From Paenibacillus kribbensis (lineage in GTDB: Bacteria; Bacillota; Bacilli; Paenibacillales; Paenibacillaceae), in assembly GCF_002240415.1 (NCBI RefSeq), contig NZ_CP020028.1, positions 4,241,501 through 4,305,500 of the forward strand: a DNA stretch of 64,000 bases, given 5' to 3'. Under the pieces are notes generated by a model. It searched no databases, was not told the DNA's origin, and saw nothing but the letters and a program-made list of their open reading frames with translations. Positions 28,793-37,561 of the stretch are shown in pieces. The translations under genes and the position numbers were made by a program. How positions within the stretch are numbered: position 1 is the stretch's first letter; each line of letters begins with the position of its first letter.

Positions 28793-29380
28793 CTATCTCG
28801 CAAAAGGGTCATCATGCTTGTCGGAATTCCAAATATATTCAATTTGATTGGCAATCTGTTGAGCTTTTTCAAGACCAAATTGATCAGAAACAAAGCCTAA
28901 GGACATATCCATTCCAGCAGATACACCGGATGAAGTATAGAACTTTCCATCTACGACCCATCTTGCGTTTGGAATCCAGTCAACCTCGGTGTCGATGGAT
29001 TTGACCCAATCAAAGGCTAATTTATTGGATGTGGCGCGCCTGTTTTTTAACAAGCCTGTTTTGGCAAGCAGCGCAGAACCCGTACAGACGGTTATACAAA
29101 AATTGGACTGTTCCGCAATCTCTTTGATCTGTTTCATAAATGTATCGTCATGGATTAAGCCCCTTGTCCCCTGTCCGCCCGGGATCATGAATATGCCATT
29201 GGGCTTTACTTGTGCAAGGGGTTCTGTCACAATCTTGGTTTTTTGCCAGCCCTCAACAATTCCCCCGTCCATGGAGAAATATTTTAAGTCATAAACTTCT
29301 GGGAGGCGACCAAAAATCTCAACGGGTCCGAATACATCCAGTGTTTCAAAATCCTCGAACAAACATATGTTAAAGTCCAT
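28793..29380 (-). CDS. DJ-1/PfpI-family protein
   Basis: A 195-aa protein from ATG 29380; a TTG six codons earlier overlaps its ribosome site. It has the glutamine amidotransferase-like fold: DFNICLFEDFETLDVFGPVEIFGRL, GIFMIPGGQGTRGLI, and the nucleophile elbow FCITVCTGSALLAKTGLL with a conserved Cys, and SSGVSAGMDMSLGFV. This subgroup includes isonitrile hydratase-like and ThiJ-type proteins; the substrate is unknown. Confidence 0.88.
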   Translation of the reverse strand: MDFNICLFEDFETLDVFGPVEIFGRLPEVYDLKYFSMDGGIVEGWQKTKIVTEPLAQVKPNGIFMIPGGQGTRGLIHDDTFMKQIKEIAEQSNFCITVCTGSALLAKTGLLKNRRATSNKLAFDWVKSIDTEVDWIPNARWVVDGKFYTSSGVSAGMDMSLGFVSDQFGLEKAQQIANQIEYIWNSDKHDDPFAR

Positions 29381-29498
29381 ACGGCTCACTTCCTTCAAAT
29401 ATTAATCATACTATACCCCCCATTTCCTGAATTAGACAATATAAAAAGCGCCTTTGCGGGCGCTTATTTAGTGTGCTTTAAGGCGGTCTGGTACCCTT

Positions 29499-30482
29499 TT
29501 ATGAGCGTAAAATCCAATTCGCCACCTGCTCAGCTACCTTTGGATGATTAAGATAGGCAAAGAAGTTGTGGGGATTGGGGCGTCCGGTATGACTATCTTT
29601 CCAGAACGTGTAGATAAGCGGCTGATCATTAATGCTTTCTATCAAATTCCGACTCAGCATCAGATAGAAATCATCTTCGATCTTAGCGTCATGCGCAATG
29701 TAGTCATCCACGGCGTTAATGTTGGTCCAATGTCTGATATTTGCAGGATACATGCCATCGTCAGGCTCATTGGAATCATACAAGCTGCGCTTTACAGCGG
29801 GCTCGCCTAACGGATTACCCAATGTTAGCCATTCGTTAACCTTGTACTCCCATAGATGCTTGTATTCGCTCATACGTGAGAATTTCCATAAAACATCATA
29901 AGCCACCATGCACCCCATACTATGGGAAAGAAGCATTACATCGTCTCCACCACTTAAAGCCTTGGCCAGAGGGGCCTGTAGTCTTTCGCGAATTTGGGAG
30001 CCTACTACACGGCTGGTCAAGTAAGCTCCCAGATCAGGGAGAAGCTTTTTGATAGCGCGGGTGCTCATGCCAAACAAAGACAGGTAAGGGCTGAGTATTT
30101 TTGCAGCATCATCATAGAAGTGTATGATGGGTTCGTTTGCTATCAGGAGCTCGTATTCCTCCGGGGTCATTTGATCGGTGGGTCGATTGATTAATTGCTG
30201 CATACTCTCGTCGTAAAAATGGTCTGGAACGTAGAAATTCCCATCCTCTTCTTTTTCAAAAAGTTGTCCGTACCGAGGCCGGCTCTCTAATAAGAGGCGA
30301 TTGTTGATATCTCCATAATAACTAAATGTCAGGGAAATATGCTCTTGCTCCAGCCTTTGAGCCGCTTCCTCATTCACTCGACGCAATCCTGCGATCAGCG
30401 ACATTTTGATGAGACGAAGCATTTCGTCGCATTTGGGCTTTTTGTCACGACCATGGATAATGACCAGATGTTTAGTACCCAT
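29499..30482 (-). CDS. Alpha/beta-hydrolase family protein
   Basis: A 327-aa protein. It starts with MGTKHLVIIHGRDKKP, the strand and oxyanion loop of the fold, and carries the nucleophile elbow VMLLSHSMGCMVAYDVLWKF (SHSMG). A possible acid and His are in AVDDYIAHDAKIEDDF and PHNFFAYLNHPKVAEQV. No signal peptide is seen. Ligand or ester substrate unknown. It lies three bases after the SspH stop on the same strand, so it may be expressed in the forespore with it. Confidence 0.82.
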   Translation of the reverse strand: MGTKHLVIIHGRDKKPKCDEMLRLIKMSLIAGLRRVNEEAAQRLEQEHISLTFSYYGDINNRLLLESRPRYGQLFEKEEDGNFYVPDHFYDESMQQLINRPTDQMTPEEYELLIANEPIIHFYDDAAKILSPYLSLFGMSTRAIKKLLPDLGAYLTSRVVGSQIRERLQAPLAKALSGGDDVMLLSHSMGCMVAYDVLWKFSRMSEYKHLWEYKVNEWLTLGNPLGEPAVKRSLYDSNEPDDGMYPANIRHWTNINAVDDYIAHDAKIEDDFYLMLSRNLIESINDQPLIYTFWKDSHTGRPNPHNFFAYLNHPKVAEQVANWILRS

Positions 30483-30485
30483 CTC

Positions 30486-30665
30486 CTATTGTTCTTTCAG
30501 ACGATCCACACGGACGGTTTGAGTATTGCCGGGTCTGCTGCCTATCTGTACAGTTGCCATGCTGTTCGCTTCGTCTACATGCTCAATCCAGATCGGTTTT
30601 CCATCCAATTGTACGGCAATGGTATCAGGTGAATCGTAAATCGCTTTTGCTCGCTCTACATTCAT
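30486..30665 (-). CDS. sspH: Small acid-soluble spore protein, H type
   Basis: A 59-aa protein from ATG 30665, which has AGGAGGAG upstream; an ATG 13 codons earlier lies before that site. MNVERAKAIYDSPDTIAVQL and WIEHVDEANSMATVQIG match the SspH family throughout, and the length is right. These minor spore proteins are made in the forespore under sigma G. Its presence supports a spore-forming host. Confidence 0.93.
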   Translation of the reverse strand: MNVERAKAIYDSPDTIAVQLDGKPIWIEHVDEANSMATVQIGSRPGNTQTVRVDRLKEQ

Positions 30666-30721
30666 GTTGTTCTCCTCCTGCTGATTGTTTTTGTGTGCAT
30701 TCATTTAGAAATACAGGTGAC

Positions 30722-30961
30722 CTAGTCCTCATCTATAATCCGTTCAACGTCCAATGAAGGGATGCTATGAGAAGGCGAACTTGAAACCACAGCCTCCAAA
30801 TCCACATGACCCACAGCTACGGGAAAAGGCGGCCGAACTCCATGGGAAAGGGCAAACTCGGGCGGCAATGCATCCTGCTCGCCTCCAGCGGGGCCCCGAA
30901 AGGCGATATGACTCTGACCCACACGATGACTGATCTTCCGAGGATAGGATTTTCCGGGCAT
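30722..30961 (-). CDS. Hypothetical 79-aa protein
   Basis: The frame begins at ATG 30961 with AAAGGAGG ten bases upstream, a strong site. The protein is rich in Pro, Ser and His (FRGPAGGEQDALPPEFALSH, GHVDLEAVVSSSPSHSIP) and ends in the acidic DVERIIDED. No family was recognised. Its place ahead of sspH and beside ku suggests a sporulation-related role, which is only inference. Confidence 0.55.
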   Translation of the reverse strand: MPGKSYPRKISHRVGQSHIAFRGPAGGEQDALPPEFALSHGVRPPFPVAVGHVDLEAVVSSSPSHSIPSLDVERIIDED

Positions 30962-31059
30962 AAATTGTGTGCCTCCTTTTGAATCGGATATGCCTTACTA
31001 TGCACCAAGAAAGCTGTAACCATGCGCAGGGGAAGCAATTCGCAGCCTTCATTTACACC

Positions 31060-31088
31060 TCATACAATCTTTTGTACGAAGCATACTA
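31060..31088 (+). promoter_or_regulatory. Candidate sigma-G promoter of ku
   Basis: TCATAC, 16 bases, CATACTA. CATACTA is the preferred -10 of forespore sigma G, and CATA fits its -35. In B. subtilis ku and ligD (ykoV, ykoU) are forespore genes, so this placement is sensible. Assigned by eye only. Confidence 0.5.
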
Positions 31089-31130
31089 AGCGAAACCTTG
31101 CTAAACGAAACCTCACTAAGCGAAAAATGC
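31086..31130 (+). repeat. Three 15-bp direct repeats in the ku leader
   Basis: CTAAGCGAAACCTTG, CTAAACGAAACCTCA and CTAAGCGAAAAATGC follow one another without gaps, starting inside the proposed -10 and ending about 65 bases before the ku start. Confidence 0.75.
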
Positions 31131-31196
31131 CCACAGCCGGGACGCCCGGAATCGAATGATGCCAAATGCTGACTAAAGAAAAGGAGGACTGGCGGT

Positions 31197-32129
31197 ATGC
31201 ATACGGTCTGGAAAGGCGCAATCAGCTTCGGGCTGGTTCATGTGCCAGTTAAAATGTTTTCAGCTACAGAGGATAAGGATATTTCCATGCGCTACATTCA
31301 TAAGGAGTGTGGAAGCCCACTGAGCTATGTACGGAAGTGTCCTGTTTGTGACAAGGAGGTTGAATGGGAGGAAATTGGAAAAGGCTACGAATATGAAAAA
31401 GGGAAGTTCGTCATGTTCGACAAGGAGGAATTGGAGCAGATCAGCGGACAAGCGGATAAAAACATTGTCATTTTGGATTTTGTGGATTTGCAGGAAATTG
31501 ATCCGATTTATTTTCAAAAAACGTATTATTTATCCCCGGATCAGGCTGGCTCCAATGCGTATAAGCTGCTCATGAATGCGATGAAGGATACCGGAAAAAT
31601 CGGCATTGCCCAAATCTCCATCCGCTCCAAAAGCAGCCTGGCAGCAATTCGGGTGCTGGATGAATGCCTGGCAGTGGAGACGATGTTTTACCCGGATGAA
31701 ATTCGCCCCATTGCTCAGGTTCCCAACTTACCGGGGCAAGAGGAGGTTAAAGAGAAGGAACTGACAATGGCAAAGATGCTGATTGAGCAGCTATCTACAC
31801 CTTTTGACGCAGCCAAGTATACGGATCAGTATCGCGAGCGTCTGCTGGATCTCATTCAGCATAAAGTGGCCGGAGAAGAGGTGCGAGTCGCCCCGACACA
31901 GCCGCAGACCAATGTGGTGGATTTAATGGCTGCCCTTCAGGCCAGTATCGAGGCCGTGAAGCCTGTCGTTACCGATCCTGGTCCTGCTGCTCCCGGCCCT
32001 GCTGCTGCGAAGAAACGCCCTGCGCGTAAACCAACAGCCCCGACAGCACAGCAGGCAGCAGCAGGCGATGACATTGCTCCGGCTCCAGTCAAAAAGAGAA
32101 GAAGCACTGCCAAACGTAAAGAAACTTGA
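31197..32129 (+). CDS. ku: Non-homologous end-joining protein Ku
   Basis: A 310-aa protein. Residues 1-255 are the bacterial Ku core (MHTVWKGAISFGLVHVPVKMFSAT, RYIHKECGSPLSYVRKCPVCDKEV, YYLSPDQAGSNAYKLL, MAKMLIEQLSTPFDAAKYTDQYRERL). The C-terminal 55 residues are an Ala/Pro/Lys-rich tail (AAKKRPARKPTAPT, VKKRRSTAKRK) likely to bind DNA. Ku homodimers thread onto broken ends and recruit LigD. AAGGAGG precedes the ATG. A LigD polymerase-domain gene lies 8 kb downstream on the same strand; the lasso operon on the other strand separates them. Confidence 0.96.
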   Translation: MHTVWKGAISFGLVHVPVKMFSATEDKDISMRYIHKECGSPLSYVRKCPVCDKEVEWEEIGKGYEYEKGKFVMFDKEELEQISGQADKNIVILDFVDLQEIDPIYFQKTYYLSPDQAGSNAYKLLMNAMKDTGKIGIAQISIRSKSSLAAIRVLDECLAVETMFYPDEIRPIAQVPNLPGQEEVKEKELTMAKMLIEQLSTPFDAAKYTDQYRERLLDLIQHKVAGEEVRVAPTQPQTNVVDLMAALQASIEAVKPVVTDPGPAAPGPAAAKKRPARKPTAPTAQQAAAGDDIAPAPVKKRRSTAKRKET

Positions 32130-32173
32130 TAAAGAAACCCGATAAACAAACTTGAGATCATACCATAAACTGG

Positions 32174-34030
32174 CTAAGGGGTGGCGGTGATACCGCTTTG
32201 GTACGACAATAGCTGGCTGAACGCCCCCCGCTCCTCTTGTACCAGCTGTCGATAGTTTCCTTGCTGTATGACCTCGCCTTGCTCCAGTACGACAATCTGA
32301 TCCGCATGACGGATCGTTGACAGGCGGTGAGCGATGACGATCAGCGTCATTTGACCTTTCATTCGCTCAAGCGCCGCCTGAATGGCAGCTTCATGCTCAC
32401 CATCGAGCGCGCTTGTCGCTTCATCCAATATGAGGACCGGAGGATGATGCAGGACAGCCCGCGCTAATACCAATCGTTGACGTTCCCCTCCAGACAGACG
32501 AATCCCGCGATCCCCAATGACTGTGTCCAGCCCTTCGGGCAGTCTGGCAACAAAGCTGTCTGCGGCTGCAAAATGCAGCGCCTCCCATAGCTGCTCCTCG
32601 CTCGCATTCCTGTCTGCCAGCTTCAGATTTTCACGAACGGTGGCATGGAACAGAAAAGGGTCCTGTGACACGTATCCAAATGATTGCCGCCACTGTGGCA
32701 ACAGTTCGTCATCCAAAACATGTCCATCTATTTTAATCTGCCCCCCAGTTGGACGTAGAAAGCCCATCAGCACATCGACCAACGTACTCTTGCCTGCTCC
32801 CGATTTCCCCACAATGGCTGTCATCCCCCTGGCAGGTATGAACAGATTAATTTGGTGCAGTGCAGGCTCTGCCGCACCATCATAGCGATAATTCAGACCG
32901 CTGCATTCAATCCCGCTGCGCAGAAGCAAGGGGTGCCGCGTCGATGCAGCTACATGGAGTTCCGATCCAGCGGATGAAACGCGAGCGGCAGAGGATGTAA
33001 CTGCAAGCAACGACGGATCTGAGAAAGCTTCGCATTCCTGCTGTACTTTGGTCACACTTTCAAAAGCTGAGATCATGGACATGATATATTCCAGACTCGC
33101 TTGAATCAGGGCGAACCTCGGCCATAAGCGGGAAAATATGAGGATCAGCACAATCAGCTTTTCAGGTGAAACATGCAGCCATTGCAGGGACGCGAAAATA
33201 AGACAAACGACAAATACAGCTGCTGCTGTGCGATGCAAAAACTGCGTGGTGGCATTTTGCCGAACAAATTGGGTCGAATTATCCTCCATCCGGCTCGTCA
33301 GGGAACGAAACCAATCTATGTTGGCTGCCTCCAGCAGATTGCTTTTAATATCCTTCATTCCATTCATATGATCGGTAATGCCGGCAAAATAAATCTGTGA
33401 AAGCTCTGTGGTACGGTCACCTAGCTGCTTGGCATTTCGAATAGAGCGACGGAACACGACAAACAATCCCAATCCACTCAGGAATACCAATCCGGTTAAG
33501 GAAGGGGATAACCAAAAAGCCAGCGCAATCTGGATCAGCGTAAACATGATGGCTGTGGTGAGTTGAAGAAGCAAATTGGTTCCCTGACTGACACGTGCCA
33601 GTTCGGTCGTCATCACATGGCTAAAATCAGATTTACGCTGGCGCAAATAAAAAGTCCACTGCGCCTTCATAAAGGAGGTATACACGTCTATTCGAAGCGA
33701 GCGCATAAAACGCTGCTGAATCTGTGAGCTCAGGACCGATTGGTAACGCTGAAGCAGAGCCTGCCCTGTAAGCAGCACCACAAAAAGCAGCAGCATCCCT
33801 GGCAATAGCCAGCTTTTTGGAATGTATGACAAGAAATGATCGAATCCACCGGACAGAAACGGCAGTCCTGAATAACCGGCAAATACGCCGATGGCCGCCA
33901 GCATAGGCACAAGCATATAAATGCCAACGCCCTCCAGCAGGCTGATAATCATCATACATACGATATTGAGAATTAACGTACCACCGTTCACGTTGTACAG
34001 CTTGGTTAAATATAATCGCAGGTGAGCCAT
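32174..34030 (-). CDS. Lasso peptide exporter, ABC transporter (D protein)
   Basis: A 618-aa ABC half-transporter from ATG 34030, which has AAGGAG eight bases upstream. The first 320 residues carry about six membrane helices; residues about 365-610 are the ATPase domain with Walker A IVGKSGAGKSTLVDV, signature RLSGGERQRLVLARA, Walker B VLILDEATSALD and the H-loop IAHRLSTI. It is last in the lasso operon, 20 bases after the nucleotidyltransferase gene, and is the expected exporter and immunity protein for the mature peptide. There is no C39 peptidase domain, as is normal for lasso transporters. Confidence 0.93.
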   Translation of the reverse strand: MAHLRLYLTKLYNVNGGTLILNIVCMMIISLLEGVGIYMLVPMLAAIGVFAGYSGLPFLSGGFDHFLSYIPKSWLLPGMLLLFVVLLTGQALLQRYQSVLSSQIQQRFMRSLRIDVYTSFMKAQWTFYLRQRKSDFSHVMTTELARVSQGTNLLLQLTTAIMFTLIQIALAFWLSPSLTGLVFLSGLGLFVVFRRSIRNAKQLGDRTTELSQIYFAGITDHMNGMKDIKSNLLEAANIDWFRSLTSRMEDNSTQFVRQNATTQFLHRTAAAVFVVCLIFASLQWLHVSPEKLIVLILIFSRLWPRFALIQASLEYIMSMISAFESVTKVQQECEAFSDPSLLAVTSSAARVSSAGSELHVAASTRHPLLLRSGIECSGLNYRYDGAAEPALHQINLFIPARGMTAIVGKSGAGKSTLVDVLMGFLRPTGGQIKIDGHVLDDELLPQWRQSFGYVSQDPFLFHATVRENLKLADRNASEEQLWEALHFAAADSFVARLPEGLDTVIGDRGIRLSGGERQRLVLARAVLHHPPVLILDEATSALDGEHEAAIQAALERMKGQMTLIVIAHRLSTIRHADQIVVLEQGEVIQQGNYRQLVQEERGAFSQLLSYQSGITATP

Positions 34031-34050
34031 AACGCACACTCCTTATCGAG

Positions 34051-35655
34051 TCAGTGCTTTGAAAATCGCCGTTTCAGCCAAAGAAATGGACGTAAAGGGA
34101 TGTACAAAAAATGCAGCTTGCGAGGCAGCGGCAACAAGATCGGATCACCCGTAGAAGGAAGCAAACGGCTAATAAGATAAAGTAATCTGTGTCTTGGCTC
34201 CTTGAGGGAAAGCAAGTAAGCTCGGCTAATGGGCTGAGGTGTGACCGCTGTTGCTACAGCTACAGCAGGGCTGGAGGTGACCGTAGCAGCTGTAGCTCCA
34301 GCAACGGCAAAACTGGAGGCGACTGTAGCAGCTGTAGCTCCAGCAACGTCAGAACTGGAGGCGACTGTAGCAGAAGCTACAGGCATAGTAAGACTGCTCA
34401 CAGCAGTGTTCAGTGTGTTCACCGTATCACCCGTCACGCTGCCGACTTCTCTCGCGATGCCAGTAGCGTCATTGACAGTGTGCAGAGCAGCTTCGCCAAA
34501 GGCATCGCCAGCTGCTGCACCGCCAACTGAGGCACCGCCATCCGAAGGGGCGGTCTCCAACGGCTGCGTCAAAGCTATGCTTTGCGACAGCTCTGACGCA
34601 GCCGTTCCGTTCGCACCCGTCCCGCTGGCAACCGGGTGCGGTGCGGGTACGCTGGCCTGCATGAAGGCCAGCGCGCTCAGCGCGAGCCTGTGCGCCTGCC
34701 GGGTCTCTGATATCGGACGCATCGGCTCCGGTATCGGCGTACCTAGCAGCGCAGCGGCGAGCTTCCAGGCCTGCCCGCCCGCAGGCAGGCCTCCGTAGCG
34801 GCGCAGCATCAGCAGCAGCGCCTCCCAATCGACAGCGCATACTGCAAGCCTGTCGATGTCGACTAGCCAGCGCAGCCTGAACCAGCCGTGACGTGCGCCG
34901 TGGGCGCTCAAGTACAGGAACTGATGCTCGCCGCCGAGTGTGTATGTACTGGCTGCCATCGCCGCCATACTGTCAGCGGATGCCCTCCGGCTCGCTCCTG
35001 CGGGTTCACTGAATTGCCGGCGGTCCCATAATTCATCAAAAGAGGGTTCCCCGCCGGCATCCGGGTGGAGACGCCAATGCAACTCCACCTCTATCCGCTT
35101 TTGTGGATGAAGGAAAGATGTATGATGATCCTTCCACTTCCAGCTGCCAAGGACACGCGTTTCTCCGCTTTTGGACTCATAACCGGCTTCCCGTATCCAA
35201 TGCTCGGCTTCGTCCATGTCATCCGGCGCAATGAGTAAATCTATGTCCTTGGAGGTACGCAGGGAAACATCCCCGTACAATTGCTGCGCCAGTGCAGGCC
35301 CCTTGAGTATAAATACACGGAGGCCATGATCCATGAGCAGCCTCGTCAGCCGCGCAGCCTCTGCTTGAAGATGAAGCATGCGCAACGTATTTCGGTGATA
35401 TTGTGCCTGAAGGCTCCCCAGCAATGATGCGGGAATGGCCGGATGATTCGACTTTTTCAGTTGGAGATATATCAGCGGTACTACCCGATGATGATCTGCC
35501 AGGCGCAACAGGCGAGCCCAATCCAGCCCATGCGGATGGGTGGCAGCGAACGTATTGGACGATGGTAAAGCATCTTTGGGCAATAAAGAAAGTAGTAGGT
35601 TTAATTCCTGATCCTTTTTCCAACTAGAAAGTTCCAGAAGAGACTTGGTGGGCAT
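34051..35655 (-). CDS. Lasso-cluster nucleotidyltransferase with low-complexity insert
   Basis: A 534-aa protein from ATG 35655 (GGAGAAG upstream). Residues about 60-290 match the nucleotidyltransferase family common in Paenibacillus lasso clusters (HRVVPLIYLQLKKS, VFILKGPALAQQLYGDVSLR, then TSKDIDLLIAPDDMDEAEHWI, VELHWRLHP). The first GD and DID fit the NTase acidic pair. Residues about 330-500 are an Ala/Ser/Thr/Val-rich low-complexity stretch that includes 14-residue repeats, after which a short conserved end returns (HRLLYLISRLLPSTGDPILLPLPRKLHFLYIPLRPFLWLKRRF). The insert makes it longer than usual. Its role in modifying the peptide or its phosphate is unproven. Confidence 0.85.
   Translation of the reverse strand: MPTKSLLELSSWKKDQELNLLLSLLPKDALPSSNTFAATHPHGLDWARLLRLADHHRVVPLIYLQLKKSNHPAIPASLLGSLQAQYHRNTLRMLHLQAEAARLTRLLMDHGLRVFILKGPALAQQLYGDVSLRTSKDIDLLIAPDDMDEAEHWIREAGYESKSGETRVLGSWKWKDHHTSFLHPQKRIEVELHWRLHPDAGGEPSFDELWDRRQFSEPAGASRRASADSMAAMAASTYTLGGEHQFLYLSAHGARHGWFRLRWLVDIDRLAVCAVDWEALLLMLRRYGGLPAGGQAWKLAAALLGTPIPEPMRPISETRQAHRLALSALAFMQASVPAPHPVASGTGANGTAASELSQSIALTQPLETAPSDGGASVGGAAAGDAFGEAALHTVNDATGIAREVGSVTGDTVNTLNTAVSSLTMPVASATVASSSDVAGATAATVASSFAVAGATAATVTSSPAVAVATAVTPQPISRAYLLSLKEPRHRLLYLISRLLPSTGDPILLPLPRKLHFLYIPLRPFLWLKRRFSKH
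34231..34383 (-). repeat. 42-bp tandem repeats inside the nucleotidyltransferase gene
   Basis: Units begin at 34273, 34315 and 34357 (third incomplete), with a degenerate earlier copy from about 34231. Units 1 and 2 differ at only a few bases. The period is 14 codons, encoding the VAGATAATV(A/T)SS pattern, so copy changes keep the frame. Confidence 0.85.
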
Positions 35656-35713
35656 ACTTTCTTCTCCTTCGATTGATTGAACATCCTTTTGTCTCATCGC
35701 TTAAAGTAGAGAA

Positions 35714-36202
35714 TTAAAGCCAAGAACGGTCTTGGCCTTGATTCGCTGTTTTCATATTTGCTGCCGAAGCACGCCTCCCGAATAGACCCACCACCGTAAA
35801 CGCCCCCATCTCCCGTTCACCTGTAACATAAATCGGTCCGCTTCGTACCCATGCATGTGCCGCCAACCGTCCCGCAGCATTTTTGGCTGTACCCAAATAT
35901 AGCGTACAGTCCAGCTTTCTGCGCCCCAGCAACGTCATCGCGGCGGAGGCCTGTACAAGACAGCTACTGCGCCATGGGGTGTAACGGCTTGCCAGCTCCA
36001 CAGCGTGTGAAATATGCCGAATGGACTTTTCCTGCTGCGGGTCACATTGCCAAGAGGTTTCTTCCATACGTTTCCCCCATTGGGTTGAGTAATCCTCAAA
36101 AGAACGAAGCTGGCGAAACCTCGCCCATCCCAGCGCCAGCCAGGCTTCCGGCAATAATCTCCTGACCTCTGGAGCCAGGAGAAGAAGCCGTTGTATCCGC
36201 AT
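35714..36202 (-). CDS. Lasso peptide leader protease (B2, transglutaminase-like)
   Basis: A 162-aa protein of the lasso B2 family. The catalytic Cys is in TPWRSSCLVQASAAMTLLGRR, the His in AAGRLAAHAWVRSG, and an acidic residue follows in the terminal strand. With B1 it cuts the leader after the Thr-Met motif of the precursor. Its ATG lies right at the B1 stop (TAATATG), so B1 and B2 are translationally coupled; in many Proteobacteria the two are fused. Confidence 0.93.
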   Translation of the reverse strand: MRIQRLLLLAPEVRRLLPEAWLALGWARFRQLRSFEDYSTQWGKRMEETSWQCDPQQEKSIRHISHAVELASRYTPWRSSCLVQASAAMTLLGRRKLDCTLYLGTAKNAAGRLAAHAWVRSGPIYVTGEREMGAFTVVGLFGRRASAANMKTANQGQDRSWL

Positions 36203-36203
36203 A

Positions 36204-36506
36204 TTAAAGCGTCTCCCGCTGGAGCTTTAGCAGTCCTTCCCGTTCCAGCTCAGCCACAAAGGCATGTACCTGCTGTCTGCACTGTTCCTCGTCCACTTCA
36301 TATTCTTCCGTCAGGGCAGCTACGATCTCTCCGAGTGAAGGAGTGGACTCCGCCAATTCCCAGATACGTCCTCCCGTAAAGCCCAAATTGTAATATTTTC
36401 CAGTATTAATGCTCATCATGACCTTTTCTCCGTCCATGTCACTGACATAGACCTCTTCATCGTACATGATACGGTAGTGGTCCTTGGCTCGATCAGTGGC
36501 TGCCAT
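36204..36506 (-). CDS. Lasso peptide leader-binding protein (B1, PqqD-like RRE)
   Basis: A 100-aa protein. The ATG at 36506 is chosen because GGAGG lies eight bases upstream and the chain then starts just before the RRE fold; a longer frame to 36644 only overlaps the kinase gene. VYVSDMDGEKVMMSINTGKYYNLGFTGGRIWELAESTPSLGEIVAALTEEYEV is the PqqD-like winged helix that holds the leader peptide. It overlaps the kinase stop by 14 bases. Confidence 0.93.
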   Translation of the reverse strand: MAATDRAKDHYRIMYDEEVYVSDMDGEKVMMSINTGKYYNLGFTGGRIWELAESTPSLGEIVAALTEEYEVDEEQCRQQVHAFVAELEREGLLKLQRETL

Positions 36507-37548
36507 AGCTGTTTTCCTCCTTATGAATGAGTTCAAGTACCCGTTGTACAATCTCGGAGGCGGTAAAAGCGGAGCTACTTCTAAGCAATCGCCAGCCCTC
36601 CACTTTCCGAGCCATCCGGGCCGCCGTTCCAAAATACCATTCACCCAAACCCATTCGCGAAATTGTCCCCCTACGATATGTATGAAGTAGTAATGTATGC
36701 AAGCACCCCAGTACGTTTAGGGGCTGTTCTGTAACAACAGGTAGTTCATCCTCGCGCAGAAATTTACGGTTGGAAGCCTCTGCCACAAGTTCAAATACGC
36801 CCCCCAAGGGAAGCGGTTCGTTATAAAATTCGTCTGCTATGGGTACGGCATATTTATTCAATTCTCCTGTAAGCTTACGCAGATCCCCGTATTGTGGCAG
36901 CGCAGGATGGCCATCAGTTAAAACAAGCCTGTGCTTTGGGGAGTGTAAATACTTATTTCCCTGTAAAGCCTCCAGTTGAAGCAGGCTGTCCAGTCCCAGC
37001 TTTTGCTGCGGATAAGCCGGATAAACAACAGGCACGGATGTGGTAGCTTTTACAGCAATAACGTCATCGCTAACCATCTGATAGCCTGCCTGTCTGAAAG
37101 CAGCCGCCAGCGTCGATTTTCCCGTACCGGATTCGCCCATAAAAGCGTAGGCCTTGCCCCCGATGACTACTGCGCTTCCGTGAATAGGCAATATCCGTCT
37201 TTGCATTAACAGAACGCCCATGCATGAACCCAGCAAAAACAACCGCACAGTGTCCATATCGGCTCCGGGGTAAGGGCATACCTCAATCTCCCTGCCTTCC
37301 CTGACGGCAAAAATGGCTGTGCCGGGTATTTGGAACATAAAGCGTTCACCCTGCATCACAAAATTAGCCTGCTCAAGCTGATCGCTCCATGCTGTCAAAT
37401 CCGCCTCATGAATGACCACATCCTCTATCGCCTCCGATGCTGACCGTACCAGCTCAGGAAGCTTCAGCTCACTCGCAATCCTGAGTCCAAAGGCTGTATA
37501 TTGGGCCCAGTCGACACTTGCACTCCTGTCATGCACGATAGGAATCAC
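36493..37548 (-). CDS. Lasso peptide C-terminal serine kinase (HPr kinase-like, K)
   Basis: A 351-aa protein. The second half of the HPr-kinase fold is clear: ILPIHGSAVVIGGKAYAFMGESGTGKSTLAAAFRQAGYQMVSDDVIAV (Walker A GESGTGKS and the acidic DD), and a catalytic His in PIHGS. This is the PadeK/ThcoK family, shown for paeninodin to phosphorylate the C-terminal Ser of the precursor. The precursor here ends in Ser. A GTG start at 37548 uses AAGGG eight bases away; a GTG five codons on is possible. A hairpin terminator separates it from the precursor gene. Confidence 0.93.
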   Translation of the reverse strand: MIPIVHDRSASVDWAQYTAFGLRIASELKLPELVRSASEAIEDVVIHEADLTAWSDQLEQANFVMQGERFMFQIPGTAIFAVREGREIEVCPYPGADMDTVRLFLLGSCMGVLLMQRRILPIHGSAVVIGGKAYAFMGESGTGKSTLAAAFRQAGYQMVSDDVIAVKATTSVPVVYPAYPQQKLGLDSLLQLEALQGNKYLHSPKHRLVLTDGHPALPQYGDLRKLTGELNKYAVPIADEFYNEPLPLGGVFELVAEASNRKFLREDELPVVTEQPLNVLGCLHTLLLHTYRRGTISRMGLGEWYFGTAARMARKVEGWRLLRSSSAFTASEIVQRVLELIHKEENSYGSH

Positions 37549-37561
37549 TCCCTCTACCCTT

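Noticed and set aside
34241..34798. 185-codon Ala/Val-rich plus-strand frame
   Set aside because: Antisense shadow of the repeat insert in the lasso nucleotidyltransferase gene.
36507..36644. N-terminal extension of the B1 protein to 36644
   Set aside because: The extra 46 residues are out-of-frame kinase sequence; the ATG at 36506 has a strong ribosome site and gives a normal PqqD-like length.
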